Of a DNA stretch of 64,000 nt, positions 8,849 through 18,465 are shown in pieces. Origin of the DNA: Acidimicrobiaceae bacterium (GTDB lineage: Bacteria; Actinomycetota; Acidimicrobiia; Acidimicrobiales; RAAP-2); assembly GCA_003153575.1 (NCBI GenBank), contig PLZW01000035.1, forward strand, positions 142,175 through 206,174, given 5' to 3'. The first letter of the stretch is position 1. Each line of letters starts with the position of its first letter. The position numbers were made by a program, and so were the translations under genes. The notes under the pieces were generated by a model. It was given only the letters and a program-made list of their open reading frames with translations, had not been told where the DNA came from and searched no databases.

Positions 8849-10057
8849 ATGCCCCAAGCAGTCGACCCCTCCTCCTCGCTTCGGCGTGCGGGACGCGATA
8901 CACCGCTGAGCATCACCGGTGTCGGTGCGGTGACCGGCTACGGCTGGGGCGCCAAGCACGTGTGGGACGGCTTCATGCTCGGGGAGAGCGCGGTCCGCCT
9001 CCGCACGGGTCTCGAAGGCTTCGTCGACGGCGGGCAGGCCTACGTCGCCACCATCTCGGCCGACGGCGGACGACCCGGCGGTCCGAGCCGCTTCATGCGG
9101 GCCCTGCGCTTCGCGGCCAGAGAGGCGATCGCCGACGCCCTGGAACGCGGCTGGCGCCCCGGTCCCGTCGTCGGGGTCGTCCATTCGATGGTCCTCGGCG
9201 ACGTCGAGATGTGGCGCGACTACTACCGGACCCCGTCCGCCACCATCGGCGGACGCCAGTGGGTCCAGATGATGCCGGGCACCGTGATCTCCATGATGAT
9301 GAAAGAGAACGACTTCCACGGACCGGCCATGTCCGTGACGGCCATGTGCGCGTCGGGCAACGCCGGCATGATCACGGCCAAGTCGTGGATCGACTCGGGC
9401 ATCGCCTCCGACGTGATCCTCCTCGCCACCGACCTCTCCGGGATCCCGGAGAACCTCCGGCGCTTCCAGGACATCGGCGTCGCAGTCCTCGACTCGCCCC
9501 CGTTCGACGGCTGCCGTCCCTTCCAGGAAGGGAGCCGTGGATTCGTCGGCGGCGAGGCCGCCGTCGCCATGGTCCTGTCGAACCAGGACTCCGGTTCCTA
9601 CGCCGACGTCCTCGGCGGCGCCATGACGATGGACGCCTGGAGCGCGGTGTCCATCGCCCCCGACATGAAGGAGATGTTCCGCTGCTTCGAGGAGGCCCTC
9701 GAGGTGTCCGGCGTGGACGCGTCGGAAGTGGCCTACATCAACGCCCACGGGCCCGGCACCGCCCAGTGCGACGCGGCCGAGGCCCGGATCCTCGACGAGC
9801 TCTTCCCGGACGCCCACGGCATCTTTTCGGTCAAGCCACTGACCGGGCACTGCCAGGCCGCCTCCTCGACGGTCGAGCTGCTCGCCACCATCTACGCGTT
9901 CCAGTCCGGCTACGTCCCCGCACCACCGCAGGTGGCACCCGGGCATCCCCGGTTGATCGCCGGACGGACCCCTCGCCGCCCCGGCATGATGGTCAAGTCC
10001 TCGATCGGACTGGGTGGATACAACTCGGCCATCGTGGTCGCCGAGCCCCGCCCGTAG
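8849..10057 (+). CDS. Beta-ketoacyl synthase-like condensing enzyme (stand-alone)
   Basis: TAMCASGNAG (Cys nucleophile), AYINAHGPGTAQCDAAE, KPLTGHCQAASSTVE. Confidence 0.8.
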   Translation: MPQAVDPSSSLRRAGRDTPLSITGVGAVTGYGWGAKHVWDGFMLGESAVRLRTGLEGFVDGGQAYVATISADGGRPGGPSRFMRALRFAAREAIADALERGWRPGPVVGVVHSMVLGDVEMWRDYYRTPSATIGGRQWVQMMPGTVISMMMKENDFHGPAMSVTAMCASGNAGMITAKSWIDSGIASDVILLATDLSGIPENLRRFQDIGVAVLDSPPFDGCRPFQEGSRGFVGGEAAVAMVLSNQDSGSYADVLGGAMTMDAWSAVSIAPDMKEMFRCFEEALEVSGVDASEVAYINAHGPGTAQCDAAEARILDELFPDAHGIFSVKPLTGHCQAASSTVELLATIYAFQSGYVPAPPQVAPGHPRLIAGRTPRRPGMMVKSSIGLGGYNSAIVVAEPRP

Positions 10058-10147
10058 CCCATCGGGCCGACCCCGTTGCGACTATCAGTCGCAATGCGGA
10101 ACACAGGCGCTAAAGGCCGGGAAGCGTCAGGCCGATGACATGGGCCT

Positions 10148-13100
10148 ATGGTCATTTCGAGCAAGTTCGAAGGTGGTCGGCCCGGGGTATCGTTCGACCG
10201 CGTCGAGCTCGAGGACGAATCGCTCCTCCATCCGTTCGAACTCTCCCGGAAGATCGACCTTGACGGGGCGGGCGTCAGCACCCTGACCTGGGTGTACGAC
10301 CGGATCGAGGACGCCGTCCTGTGGTCCGCCCCCGTGGAGACCCTGTTCGGGTTCGCCCCCGGGGTCAGGGGGTTCGCCATCAACGGCGCGCCGTCCGTCG
10401 ACGTCGCGTCCGAGGGCGCCAGCGACCACGCCCGCCCCATCGGCCCGGAGCTCCACCTCGACTACGCCGACCCGACCGACCTCGGCCTCGAGATCCTGGC
10501 CCCGATCCTCGCCCCCATCCGGGCCGGGGCGCCGGTGGGCCAGTACGACCTGCGCACCCGGGTCTCCTGCCCCGACGGCACCGAGCACCACCTGGTGATC
10601 CGGGCCTCGGCCGTCGGTGACACCGACGACACCGTCACCGCCGCCCATCGCTTCGATCCCGAGACCTATCTGACGGGCGTGATCGTCGACGTCACCGCGC
10701 AGTCCGAGTTCGAGCGCGAACTCAGCAGCCTCGTCGACCGCTACCGGCTCCTCACCGAGGTCTCCCCCGACCTGGTGATCGTCCACCAGGACGGCCTCCT
10801 GGTGTACGGCAACCGCGCCGCCGTCAAGAAGTGGGGAGCCACCTCGATGACGGAGTACTACGGGCACCCGATCACAGACTTCGTCCACCCCGGTGACGTC
10901 GCCGACGGCCTCGAGCGCATCGCCGCGCTGACCGAGGACGGCCAGTTCGTCGAGCACGGCGAGGCCCGGATCATTTCTCCGGACGGGACCGTCACCGTCA
11001 TGGAGATCACCAGCATCCGCACCACATGGGGCGGCGAGCCCGCCTTCCAGGTGATCCTGCGCGACGTGTCCGAGCGGCGGGCCGCCGAGGCCGCCGCCCG
11101 CTACCGAGCCAGCCTGGTGGCCCACGTGTCCGACGCCATCATCGGCATCGACGCCGACGGGCTCATCGAGTCGTGGAACGAGGCCGCGCAGTCCATCTAC
11201 GGCTGGTCCGAGGCCGACGTGGCCGGCCTGTCCATCGGGACGGTGGTGACGGCCAACCGGTCGGACAGCGCCGCCATCCTCGAACGCGGGCCCCACACCC
11301 ACCATCGCAAGGACGGCTCCTCGGTCGACGTGCTCGTCTCGATCGACCCGCTGATCGACGACACCTTCCAGCCTTCGGGCTGGGTGGTGGTGTGCACCGA
11401 GCTCACCGACGCCCGCCAGGCCGAAGCCGGACGTCGGGCGGCCGAGGAGCGCTACGAGGCGGTCGTCGCCTCCTTGAGCGAGGGCATCATCCTGTTCGAC
11501 GAGGCCGGCAAGGTCAGCGCCCACAACCAGGCTGCGGCGTCCATCCTCGGCAGCCGCCTGACGGAGGCGAACGGCCACCGCCTCTTCACCGGGTCGTCCA
11601 TCGCCACCTCGACCGAGGGGTTCCCCCTCACGCCGTCCATGTTCCCCCACGTCAGGACCCTGGCCACCGGCGAGTCCGAGGACGGCGTGGTCATCGGGGT
11701 CACCGACGACCACGGCCGGCGCCAGTGGCTGTCGATGAGCTCCCGCCTCCTGTCCGGCGCCAGTCAGGCCGATTCCCCCATGGTGGTCTGCTCGTTCACC
11801 GACGTGACCGACCGCCGGGCGGCCGAGGCCCAGCTGCACTGGCTCGCCTACCACGACTCGCTGACCGGGCTCGGCAACCGCTCGTACTTCAACGACGAGC
11901 TCGAGCGCGAGCTGCTGATGGCCATGCAGAGCGACGCCAACCTCGCCGTGCTCTTCATCGACCTCGACCGCTTCAAGCTGGTCAACGACTCGTTCGGCCA
12001 CGCCAGCGGCGACGAGCTGCTCCTCGAGCTGGCCCGTCGTTTCAAGACGGCGGCCCGCAAGGGCGACGTGGTGAGCCGGTTCAGCGGCGACGAGTTCGTG
12101 GTGCTGTGCCCGAATGTGCGCGACGGCGACCACGCCGTCGAACTGGCCGAGGAGTACTCGCGGGTGGTCGATGCGCCGTTCCGGCTGTCGACCGGTCGCT
12201 CGGTGGTCGTCACCTGCAGTGTGGGGGTGGCTTTCGTGGAGCGGGGACGCCAGAGCGCGCAGGACATCCTCCAGCAGGCCGACACCGCCATGTTCAAGGC
12301 CAAGGGCAAGGGCCGGTCGCGGATCGAGGTGTTCGACGAGTCGCTGCGGGTCAACTCGGTGGCCCGACTCGAGATCTACGACGACCTCCGCCACTCCATC
12401 GAGCACGACGAACTCGTCGTCCACTATCAGCCCATCGCCTCGGTGTCCGACGGCACCATCGTGGCCCTCGAGGCCCTCGTGCGCTGGAACCACCCCACCC
12501 GCGGGTTGCTCGGCCCGATGGAGTTCATCCCCTTCGCCGAAGAGACCGATCTCATCTTCTCGCTCGGCCGGTGGGTCCTGCGCGAGGCGTGCACCACCAT
12601 GGCGCGCTGGCGCAACGACGTACCCGGCGCCCAGGACGCCTACATCGCCGTCAACCTGTCGGTCCACCAGCTCAGCGACGTCTCGCTGCTCGACTCCATC
12701 GCCGCGGCGCTGGCCGACTCGGGCCTGCCGCCCGAGGCGCTGGTGCTCGAGGTGACCGAGTCACTCCTGATGAGCGAGACCCAGGAGACGATCGACGCCC
12801 TCGGCGGGATCCATGCCATGGGCGTGGGCCTGGCCATCGACGACTTCGGCACCGGGGAGTCGTCGCTGGCCCGCCTGAAGCGGTTCCCGGTGAAGGTCCT
12901 GAAGATCGACAAGTCCTTCGTCGACGGCCTCGGGATTCTCGAGACCGACGAGGCCATCGTGGCCGCCATCGTCCAGCTGTCGAAGGCGCTGGGCCTGGTG
13001 GTCCTGGCCGAGGGGGTCGAGACCCCCGCCCAGCTCGAGCGGGTGGCGGCCCTCGGATGCGACCTCTATCAGGGCTACCTGATGTCGCGACCGATCAGCG

Positions 13101-13162
13101 CCGACCACGTCGACTTCGCCAAAAAGGCGGAGACGACCCCGCAGACAGACCTCCCCGCGTAG
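10148..13162 (+). CDS. Multidomain PAS-GGDEF-EAL signalling protein
   Basis: Repeated PAS-like segments, LTGLGNRSYFNDELER...RFSGDEFVVLC, then VALEALVRWNHPTRG...DDFGTGESSLARLKRFPVKVLKIDKSFV. Confidence 0.93.
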   Translation: MVISSKFEGGRPGVSFDRVELEDESLLHPFELSRKIDLDGAGVSTLTWVYDRIEDAVLWSAPVETLFGFAPGVRGFAINGAPSVDVASEGASDHARPIGPELHLDYADPTDLGLEILAPILAPIRAGAPVGQYDLRTRVSCPDGTEHHLVIRASAVGDTDDTVTAAHRFDPETYLTGVIVDVTAQSEFERELSSLVDRYRLLTEVSPDLVIVHQDGLLVYGNRAAVKKWGATSMTEYYGHPITDFVHPGDVADGLERIAALTEDGQFVEHGEARIISPDGTVTVMEITSIRTTWGGEPAFQVILRDVSERRAAEAAARYRASLVAHVSDAIIGIDADGLIESWNEAAQSIYGWSEADVAGLSIGTVVTANRSDSAAILERGPHTHHRKDGSSVDVLVSIDPLIDDTFQPSGWVVVCTELTDARQAEAGRRAAEERYEAVVASLSEGIILFDEAGKVSAHNQAAASILGSRLTEANGHRLFTGSSIATSTEGFPLTPSMFPHVRTLATGESEDGVVIGVTDDHGRRQWLSMSSRLLSGASQADSPMVVCSFTDVTDRRAAEAQLHWLAYHDSLTGLGNRSYFNDELERELLMAMQSDANLAVLFIDLDRFKLVNDSFGHASGDELLLELARRFKTAARKGDVVSRFSGDEFVVLCPNVRDGDHAVELAEEYSRVVDAPFRLSTGRSVVVTCSVGVAFVERGRQSAQDILQQADTAMFKAKGKGRSRIEVFDESLRVNSVARLEIYDDLRHSIEHDELVVHYQPIASVSDGTIVALEALVRWNHPTRGLLGPMEFIPFAEETDLIFSLGRWVLREACTTMARWRNDVPGAQDAYIAVNLSVHQLSDVSLLDSIAAALADSGLPPEALVLEVTESLLMSETQETIDALGGIHAMGVGLAIDDFGTGESSLARLKRFPVKVLKIDKSFVDGLGILETDEAIVAAIVQLSKALGLVVLAEGVETPAQLERVAALGCDLYQGYLMSRPISADHVDFAKKAETTPQTDLPA

Positions 13163-13231
13163 CGGCGTGTTCCGGCACCCGCTATGCGGGGTGGGCCCGC
13201 GCCACCCTCCGGGGTCGGCGCGCGCCCGCCC

Positions 13232-14437
13232 TCAGCCCAGGCGCTCGATGATGGTGGCGTTGGCCTGGCCGCCGCCTTCGCACATCGTCTGGAGTCCGTA
13301 GCGGGCGCCGGTGCGCTCCATCTCGTTGAGCAGGGTGGCCATGAGGCGCGCGCCCGACCCACCGGTCGGGTGGCCGATGGCGATGGCCCCGCCGTTGACG
13401 TTCACCCGGTCCATGTCCGGGTGGTACTCCTTCTCCCAGGCCAGCACCACCGAGGCGAACGCCTCGTTGATCTCGACGAGGTCGATGTCGTCCAGGGACA
13501 GCTTCGCCTTCTCGAGCACCAACGCCGTCGCCGGGATCGGAGCGGTGAGCATGATGACCGGGTCGTTGGCCGCCACCGCGAAGGTGTGGAACCGGGCCCG
13601 AGGGGTGAGGCCCAGCTGGGCGGCCCGCTCCTCGGACATGATCAGCACAGCCGCCGCACCGTCCGAGATCTGCGACGACGAGGCCGCCGTGACCAGTCCG
13701 CCCTCCACGAAGCACGGTGGCAGCGAAGCCAGCTTGTCGTAGGTGGAGCCGGCCCGCACGCCCTCGTCGAAGGCGAGGTCGCCCTCGTCGGCCGGATCGC
13801 CCTCGTCGGTGCCGGCCACCGCCACCTTGTCCTCGATCCGGGCGCGACGGGTGGCCAGCGGGACGATCTCGCGCTCGAAGCGGCCCTCGGCGATGGCGCG
13901 GGCGGCCCGTTCGTGGGACCGGAGAGCGAATCGGTCCATCTCCTCGCGGGTGATGCCCCAGCGACGGGCGATCTCCTCGGCGCACAGGCCCTGGTGGATG
14001 AAGTCGAACCGGTCGTGCACGGTCGGCCCGTACGCCTCACCCGGGCCGTGGTCGGTCGTCGACCCGATCGGCACCCGGCTCATGGCCTCGACCCCGCCGC
14101 CGATCACGATGTCCATGGCCCCCGACGCCACCGCCTGGGCGGCGAAGTGGACGGCCTGCTGGGCCGATCCGCACTGCCGGTCGACGGTGGTGCCCGGCAC
14201 CGTGTCGGGAAAGCCGGCGGCGAGCGCGGCGTTGCGTCCGATGTTCATGGCCTGCTCGCCCACCGTCATGGTGCAGCCGAAGACCACGTCCTCCACCAGC
14301 GCCGGATCGAGGTCGTTGCGGGCGATCAGCGCGGCGAGCGGCTGGGCGGCGAGATCGACCGCATGCCAGCCGGACAGTCGTCCGTTCTTCTTCCCTACCG
14401 GAGTGCGGACGACGTCGACGATCACAGCGCTGGCCAT
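13232..14437 (-). CDS. fadA6: Acetyl-CoA acetyltransferase, FadA6-like thiolase
   Basis: MASAVIVDVVRTPVGKKNGRLSGWHAVDLAAQPLAALIARNDLDPALVEDVVFGC...GGAIAIGHPTGGSGARLM...CEGGGQANATIIERLG. Confidence 0.82.
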   Translation of the reverse strand: MASAVIVDVVRTPVGKKNGRLSGWHAVDLAAQPLAALIARNDLDPALVEDVVFGCTMTVGEQAMNIGRNAALAAGFPDTVPGTTVDRQCGSAQQAVHFAAQAVASGAMDIVIGGGVEAMSRVPIGSTTDHGPGEAYGPTVHDRFDFIHQGLCAEEIARRWGITREEMDRFALRSHERAARAIAEGRFEREIVPLATRRARIEDKVAVAGTDEGDPADEGDLAFDEGVRAGSTYDKLASLPPCFVEGGLVTAASSSQISDGAAAVLIMSEERAAQLGLTPRARFHTFAVAANDPVIMLTAPIPATALVLEKAKLSLDDIDLVEINEAFASVVLAWEKEYHPDMDRVNVNGGAIAIGHPTGGSGARLMATLLNEMERTGARYGLQTMCEGGGQANATIIERLG

Positions 14438-14470
14438 ACAGCCATTGTGCCCGATGGGCCACGGTTGCCG

Positions 14471-14495
14471 GAAATCTGAAGGTGTGTCAGATTTC
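14471..14495. promoter_or_regulatory. Perfect 9-bp inverted repeat with 7-bp spacer (CTGA-N7-TCAG family)
   Basis: GAAATCTGA-AGGTGTG-TCAGATTTC between the divergent thiolase and ACAD genes. Confidence 0.75.
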
Positions 14496-14548
14496 GGAGC
14501 GACCGCGACGTGCGTGGATCGCACCCGTCCGAGCGAGGGACGCACCTG

Positions 14549-15727
14549 ATGGACCGACCGATGGACCTGCACTACTCCGACGCCCAGGAGGCGTTCCGGG
14601 CCGAGGCCAGGGCGTGGCTGGCCGGCCACGCACCCGCACCCCGGTCGCTGCCCTCGCTCGACACCGCCGACGGCTTTGAGGCCCACCGGGCCTGGGAGGC
14701 CGAGATGTACGCCGACCGCTGGTCGGTGGTGTCATGGCCCGAGGCGTTCGGAGGCCGGGGCGTCGGCATCATCGAGTGGTTGGTCTTCGAAGAGGAGTAC
14801 TGGCGGGCCCAGGCCCCGCTGCGGGTCAGCCAGAACGGGGTCTTCCTCCTGGCCCCGACCATGTTCGAGTTCGGCACCGACGCCCAGAAGGCGCGCTTCC
14901 TGCCCCCGATGGCATCGGCCGCGGAGATCTGGTGCCAGGGCTGGTCCGAGCCCGATGCCGGCAGCGACCTGGCCGGCATCCGCAGCCGGGCCCGGCGCTC
15001 CGACGCCGAGGGCGGGTGGGTCCTCTCCGGGCAGAAGACGTGGGCGTCGCGGGGAGCTTTCGCCGAGTGGTGCTTCGGGCTGTTCCGCACCGACCCGGAG
15101 GCCGAACGCCACCGGGGGCTGACCTACTTCCTGATCGACATGGCCACCCCGGGGGTGACCGTGCGCCCCATCCCCCAGATCGACGGCGAGACCGGCTTCG
15201 CCGAACTGTTCTTCGAGGACGTCTTCGTGGCCGACGACCTGGTCCTCGGCCAGGTCGGCCACGGGTGGAACGTGGCCATGGCCACGGCCGGCTCCGAGCG
15301 CGGACTCAGCCTGCGCAGCCCGGCCCGCTACAGCCGGGCCGCCGACCGGCTGGTCGACCTCTACGCCGATCGCCTGGCCGTCGACCCCGCCCGGGCGGCA
15401 CGCAGCGCCGACGCCGTGGCCCGGGCCTGGATGGACGCCGAGGCCTACCGATTGAACACGTTGTGGACCGCCACGCGGGTGCTCGACGGCGGGTCGGTGG
15501 GCCCCGAGGCCAGCGCCAACAAGATCCATTGGTCGGAGACGGACCTGGCCATCCACCGGGCCGCCCTCGACCTGCTCGGCCCCGAGGCCGAGCTCCACGG
15601 GGACGGGGTCGACGCCCCGTGGCTCGACGGGTACCTGTTCGCCCTGGCCGGACCCATCTATGCCGGCACCAACGAGATCCAGCGGAACGTGGTGGCCGAG
15701 CGCATGCTCGGGCTGCCGCGGGGCTGA
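14549..15727 (+). CDS. Acyl-CoA dehydrogenase, large partner (FadE-type)
   Basis: MDRPMDLHYSDAQEAFRAEARAWLAGHAP...WCQGWSEPDAGSDLAG...GWNVAMATAGSERGLS...IYAGTNEIQRNVVAERMLGLPRG. Confidence 0.9.
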   Translation: MDRPMDLHYSDAQEAFRAEARAWLAGHAPAPRSLPSLDTADGFEAHRAWEAEMYADRWSVVSWPEAFGGRGVGIIEWLVFEEEYWRAQAPLRVSQNGVFLLAPTMFEFGTDAQKARFLPPMASAAEIWCQGWSEPDAGSDLAGIRSRARRSDAEGGWVLSGQKTWASRGAFAEWCFGLFRTDPEAERHRGLTYFLIDMATPGVTVRPIPQIDGETGFAELFFEDVFVADDLVLGQVGHGWNVAMATAGSERGLSLRSPARYSRAADRLVDLYADRLAVDPARAARSADAVARAWMDAEAYRLNTLWTATRVLDGGSVGPEASANKIHWSETDLAIHRAALDLLGPEAELHGDGVDAPWLDGYLFALAGPIYAGTNEIQRNVVAERMLGLPRG

Positions 15728-15739
15728 GGGGACAAAGCG

Positions 15740-16798
15740 ATGCACTTCGCCTTCTCCGACCAGCAGCTCGAATTCCGTGACGCCGTCCGCCAGGTGCTGG
15801 CCAAGGAGTGCACCACCGACGACCTCCGGGCCGCCGTCGACGCCCCATCGGCCCGGACGCCCCGGTGGGCCACGCTGGCCGAGTTGGGCGTGGTCGGACT
15901 GACCGTCCCCGAGGCCCACGGGGGATTCGGCCTGGGACTGGTCGACCTGGTCGCCCTGGTGGAGGAAGCCGGCCGGGTGGCGCTGCCCGAGCCCCTGGTC
16001 GAGACCACCGGACTCGCCGCCCCGCTGCTGGCCGAATTGGCCGCGGACGGGAGCGACGGCGAGGCCGATCCCCGGGTCACTGGCTGGCTGGGCGGGATCG
16101 CCAAGGGGGGCGTGGCCGCCGCGGTGGGCGACGCCGGACGGCCCACGGCACCCATCGCGGGGGCCGACGGGGCCGACCTCCTGCTGCTGGTGACCGACGT
16201 GTCGGGCCGGCTCGAACTGCACGGGCTCGACGCAGGCGCCTGCCCCGTCACCCCGGTGGCGTCCCTCGACCCGACCCGTCGCCTGGGGGCGCCCGCATGG
16301 GAGCCGTCGCCGGCCACCCTGCTCGCCTACGGGCCCCGAGTGGATGCCATGGTCGACCGCACCGCCGACCGGGCGGCCGTGGTCGTCGGCGCTGAGCTGC
16401 TCGGCCTGGCTGACGCCATGATCACCATGACCGCCTCCTACGCCAGGGACCGCCAGCAGTTCGGCAAGCCGATCGGCAGCTTCCAGGCCGTGAAGCACCT
16501 GGTGGCCGGGGCCCAGGTCCTGCTCGAGTTCGCCCGGCCCGTGGTCTACGGGGCCGCCTGGGCCCTGGACGAACGGGCGCCCGACGCCACCCGGGCGGCG
16601 TCCGTGGCCAAGGCCTACGCCTCGGAGGCGGCCCTCGAGGCGGCCCGGGTGGCCCTCCAGGTGCACGGGGCCATCGGCTACACGTGGGAGTGCGACCTCC
16701 ACCTCTTCCTCAAACGCTCGTGGGCGTTGGCCGAGTCGTGGGGGTCAGCCGGCGACCACCGGGCCCGGCTCCTGTCATCGCTGCTCGACGGGCGCTGA
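15740..16798 (+). CDS. Acyl-CoA dehydrogenase, small partner (FadE-type)
   Basis: MHFAFSDQQLEFRDAVRQVLAKECTTDDLRAA...QFGKPIGSFQAVKHLVAGAQVLLEFARPVVY...QVHGAIGYTWECDLHLFLKRSWAL. Confidence 0.88.
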   Translation: MHFAFSDQQLEFRDAVRQVLAKECTTDDLRAAVDAPSARTPRWATLAELGVVGLTVPEAHGGFGLGLVDLVALVEEAGRVALPEPLVETTGLAAPLLAELAADGSDGEADPRVTGWLGGIAKGGVAAAVGDAGRPTAPIAGADGADLLLLVTDVSGRLELHGLDAGACPVTPVASLDPTRRLGAPAWEPSPATLLAYGPRVDAMVDRTADRAAVVVGAELLGLADAMITMTASYARDRQQFGKPIGSFQAVKHLVAGAQVLLEFARPVVYGAAWALDERAPDATRAASVAKAYASEAALEAARVALQVHGAIGYTWECDLHLFLKRSWALAESWGSAGDHRARLLSSLLDGR

Positions 16799-16886
16799 AC
16801 CCGGCGTTCGACCCAACCCGGAGTCGGCGCGCTACGCCGCCGCGTCGGCCGGTCTCGCCGATCGGACGACGACCCGGTCGGCCGGT

Positions 16887-18299
16887 CTAGGGCTGGGCAA
16901 ACCCGTAGATCGGCACGCCGTTGTAGGACGACGAGTGCGACGGGAGGTAGGGCCCGTTGATGATGACGGCCAGGCTGCCCGTCGCGGCCGGGCCGGCATC
17001 GCCTTCCACGGTGACGATGGCCCCGTCCGGCCACACCTGCACGACGAGGCCGACGTGCACCGACGAGGCGGTCGACCACGGCCCGGTGCCGTAGAGGACG
17101 GCGTCGCCGGGCGACGGTGAGGCCGACGGGGCCAGCACCCCGGTGTCGGACTGGGCCCAGCTGTAGATGCTCCCGGTGAAGGCGTACGACGGTATGGGCA
17201 CGCCGGCCCGCTCCCACACCCACGTGGCGAACAGCGCGCACCACGCCTCGCACGGCCCGTACGGGTTGCAGAAGTACCCGGCGGACGGGTCGGCGTTCAC
17301 CTGGCTGGCGGCCGTGGCCACGATGGCCGAGGCCAGCGGTGAGGGCGTCGGGTCGGGCGGGTTGGCCAACGAGTAGTTGAACCCGTCGGGGTCGAGCATC
17401 CAGTACCCCGAGCCCCCCTGGGTCAGGGCCATGGCGGCAATCGGCGGGACGTTGCGGGGGTTGCCGCCGAAACCGCCGCCGAGCGCGCCCCGGAAGACGG
17501 CGTCGCCGAACGTGAACAGACCACCGTCGGTGGCGACCATGTAGTAGCCGCCGTCGTCGGGCATGGCGGCCATGCCGACCACCGGGTCGTTGAGGACAGT
17601 GCCTCCGATCGAGCCGCGGAAGGGTGCGTCGCCGAACGTGAAGATGCCCCCGTCACCCGCCACCAGCCAGTAGCCCAGGCCGCCGCGGGTCGGGGCCATG
17701 CCCGTCACGGCGGACACCAGTTGCGTGCCCCCCATCGAGCCCAGGAACGGGGCGTCGCCGAAGGCGAACACACCCCCGTCCGAGGCCACCAGCCAGTAGC
17801 CCTTCCCGTCGGGCGTGGAGGCCATCCCCACGATCGGTTGGTTGAGGGGCACCGCGCCCATCGACCCGTAGAAGCCGGCGTCGCCGAAGGCGAACACCCC
17901 GCCGTCCAGGGCGGCCAGCCAGTAGCCCCGGCCGTCCGGTGTGGCCGCCATGGCCACCACCGGTCCCTCCAGTCGCAAGGCGCCGAGCGAGCCGTAGAAC
18001 CCGGCGTTCCCCTGGGCGTAGACTCCGCCGTCGGCCGACGCCAGCCAGTAGCCCTCGTCGGTCGCCGGGGCCACCGGGTTGGCGGCCATGCCCACCACCA
18101 CCGAGTCGAGCGGCAGGGTCAACGGGGGGGCCACCTGCGGGGCTCCGAAGCCAAGCACCCCGCCGCCGGCGTAGAGGTGCGGTCCGGCCAGCGCCTCACT
18201 GACCGAGACGGCCCCGGCCGGAGCCGGAGCCACCGCGAGGCCGGCGGCCAGCGCCAGTGCGGCGGCGCAGCCGGCCAGCACTCGTCGCGGTCCGAACAT
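16887..18299 (-). CDS. Secreted repeat protein with C-terminal CHAP-like (Cys/His) amidase domain
   Basis: Signal peptide MFGPRRVLAGCAAALALAAGLAVAPAPAGA; repeats DGGVFAFGDAGFYGSMGAVPLNQPIVGMASTPDGKGYWLVAS; C-term YFCNPYGPCEAWCALFATWVWERAGVP...GDAVLYGTG...HVGLVVQV. Confidence 0.8.
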   Translation of the reverse strand: MFGPRRVLAGCAAALALAAGLAVAPAPAGAVSVSEALAGPHLYAGGGVLGFGAPQVAPPLTLPLDSVVVGMAANPVAPATDEGYWLASADGGVYAQGNAGFYGSLGALRLEGPVVAMAATPDGRGYWLAALDGGVFAFGDAGFYGSMGAVPLNQPIVGMASTPDGKGYWLVASDGGVFAFGDAPFLGSMGGTQLVSAVTGMAPTRGGLGYWLVAGDGGIFTFGDAPFRGSIGGTVLNDPVVGMAAMPDDGGYYMVATDGGLFTFGDAVFRGALGGGFGGNPRNVPPIAAMALTQGGSGYWMLDPDGFNYSLANPPDPTPSPLASAIVATAASQVNADPSAGYFCNPYGPCEAWCALFATWVWERAGVPIPSYAFTGSIYSWAQSDTGVLAPSASPSPGDAVLYGTGPWSTASSVHVGLVVQVWPDGAIVTVEGDAGPAATGSLAVIINGPYLPSHSSSYNGVPIYGFAQP

Positions 18300-18428
18300 G
18301 GCCCCCCATGGTAGGCAGCGCCCTGGGCCGGCGAAAGGGGTCATTTCGCGAATTCACGGGACGGAGGCCGCGCCACGGACCGGCGGCATCGCGCCGACAA
18401 CGGGGCCCCAGCCGATCCCGGGACGCAA

Positions 18429-18443
18429 CTGACACACCGTCAG
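18429..18443. promoter_or_regulatory. CTGA-N7-TCAG palindromic candidate operator upstream of amidohydrolase
   Basis: CTGACACACCGTCAG; CTGACA-N18-TACACT promoter-like arrangement with the ATG 8 nt after the -10. Confidence 0.55.
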
Positions 18444-18465
18444 AACCGGGGATACACTCCCCTCC

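Noticed and set aside
10127-12667. 846-aa antisense ORF opposite the PAS-GGDEF-EAL gene
   Set aside because: High-GC shadow ORF. The sense frame has clear domain motifs, while the antisense product is low-complexity G/H/V/D-rich with no recognisable family.
16845-16890. GTCGGCCGGTCT direct repeat between convergent genes
   Set aside because: Short GC-rich repeat, expected by chance in this composition; no clear hairpin or promoter association.
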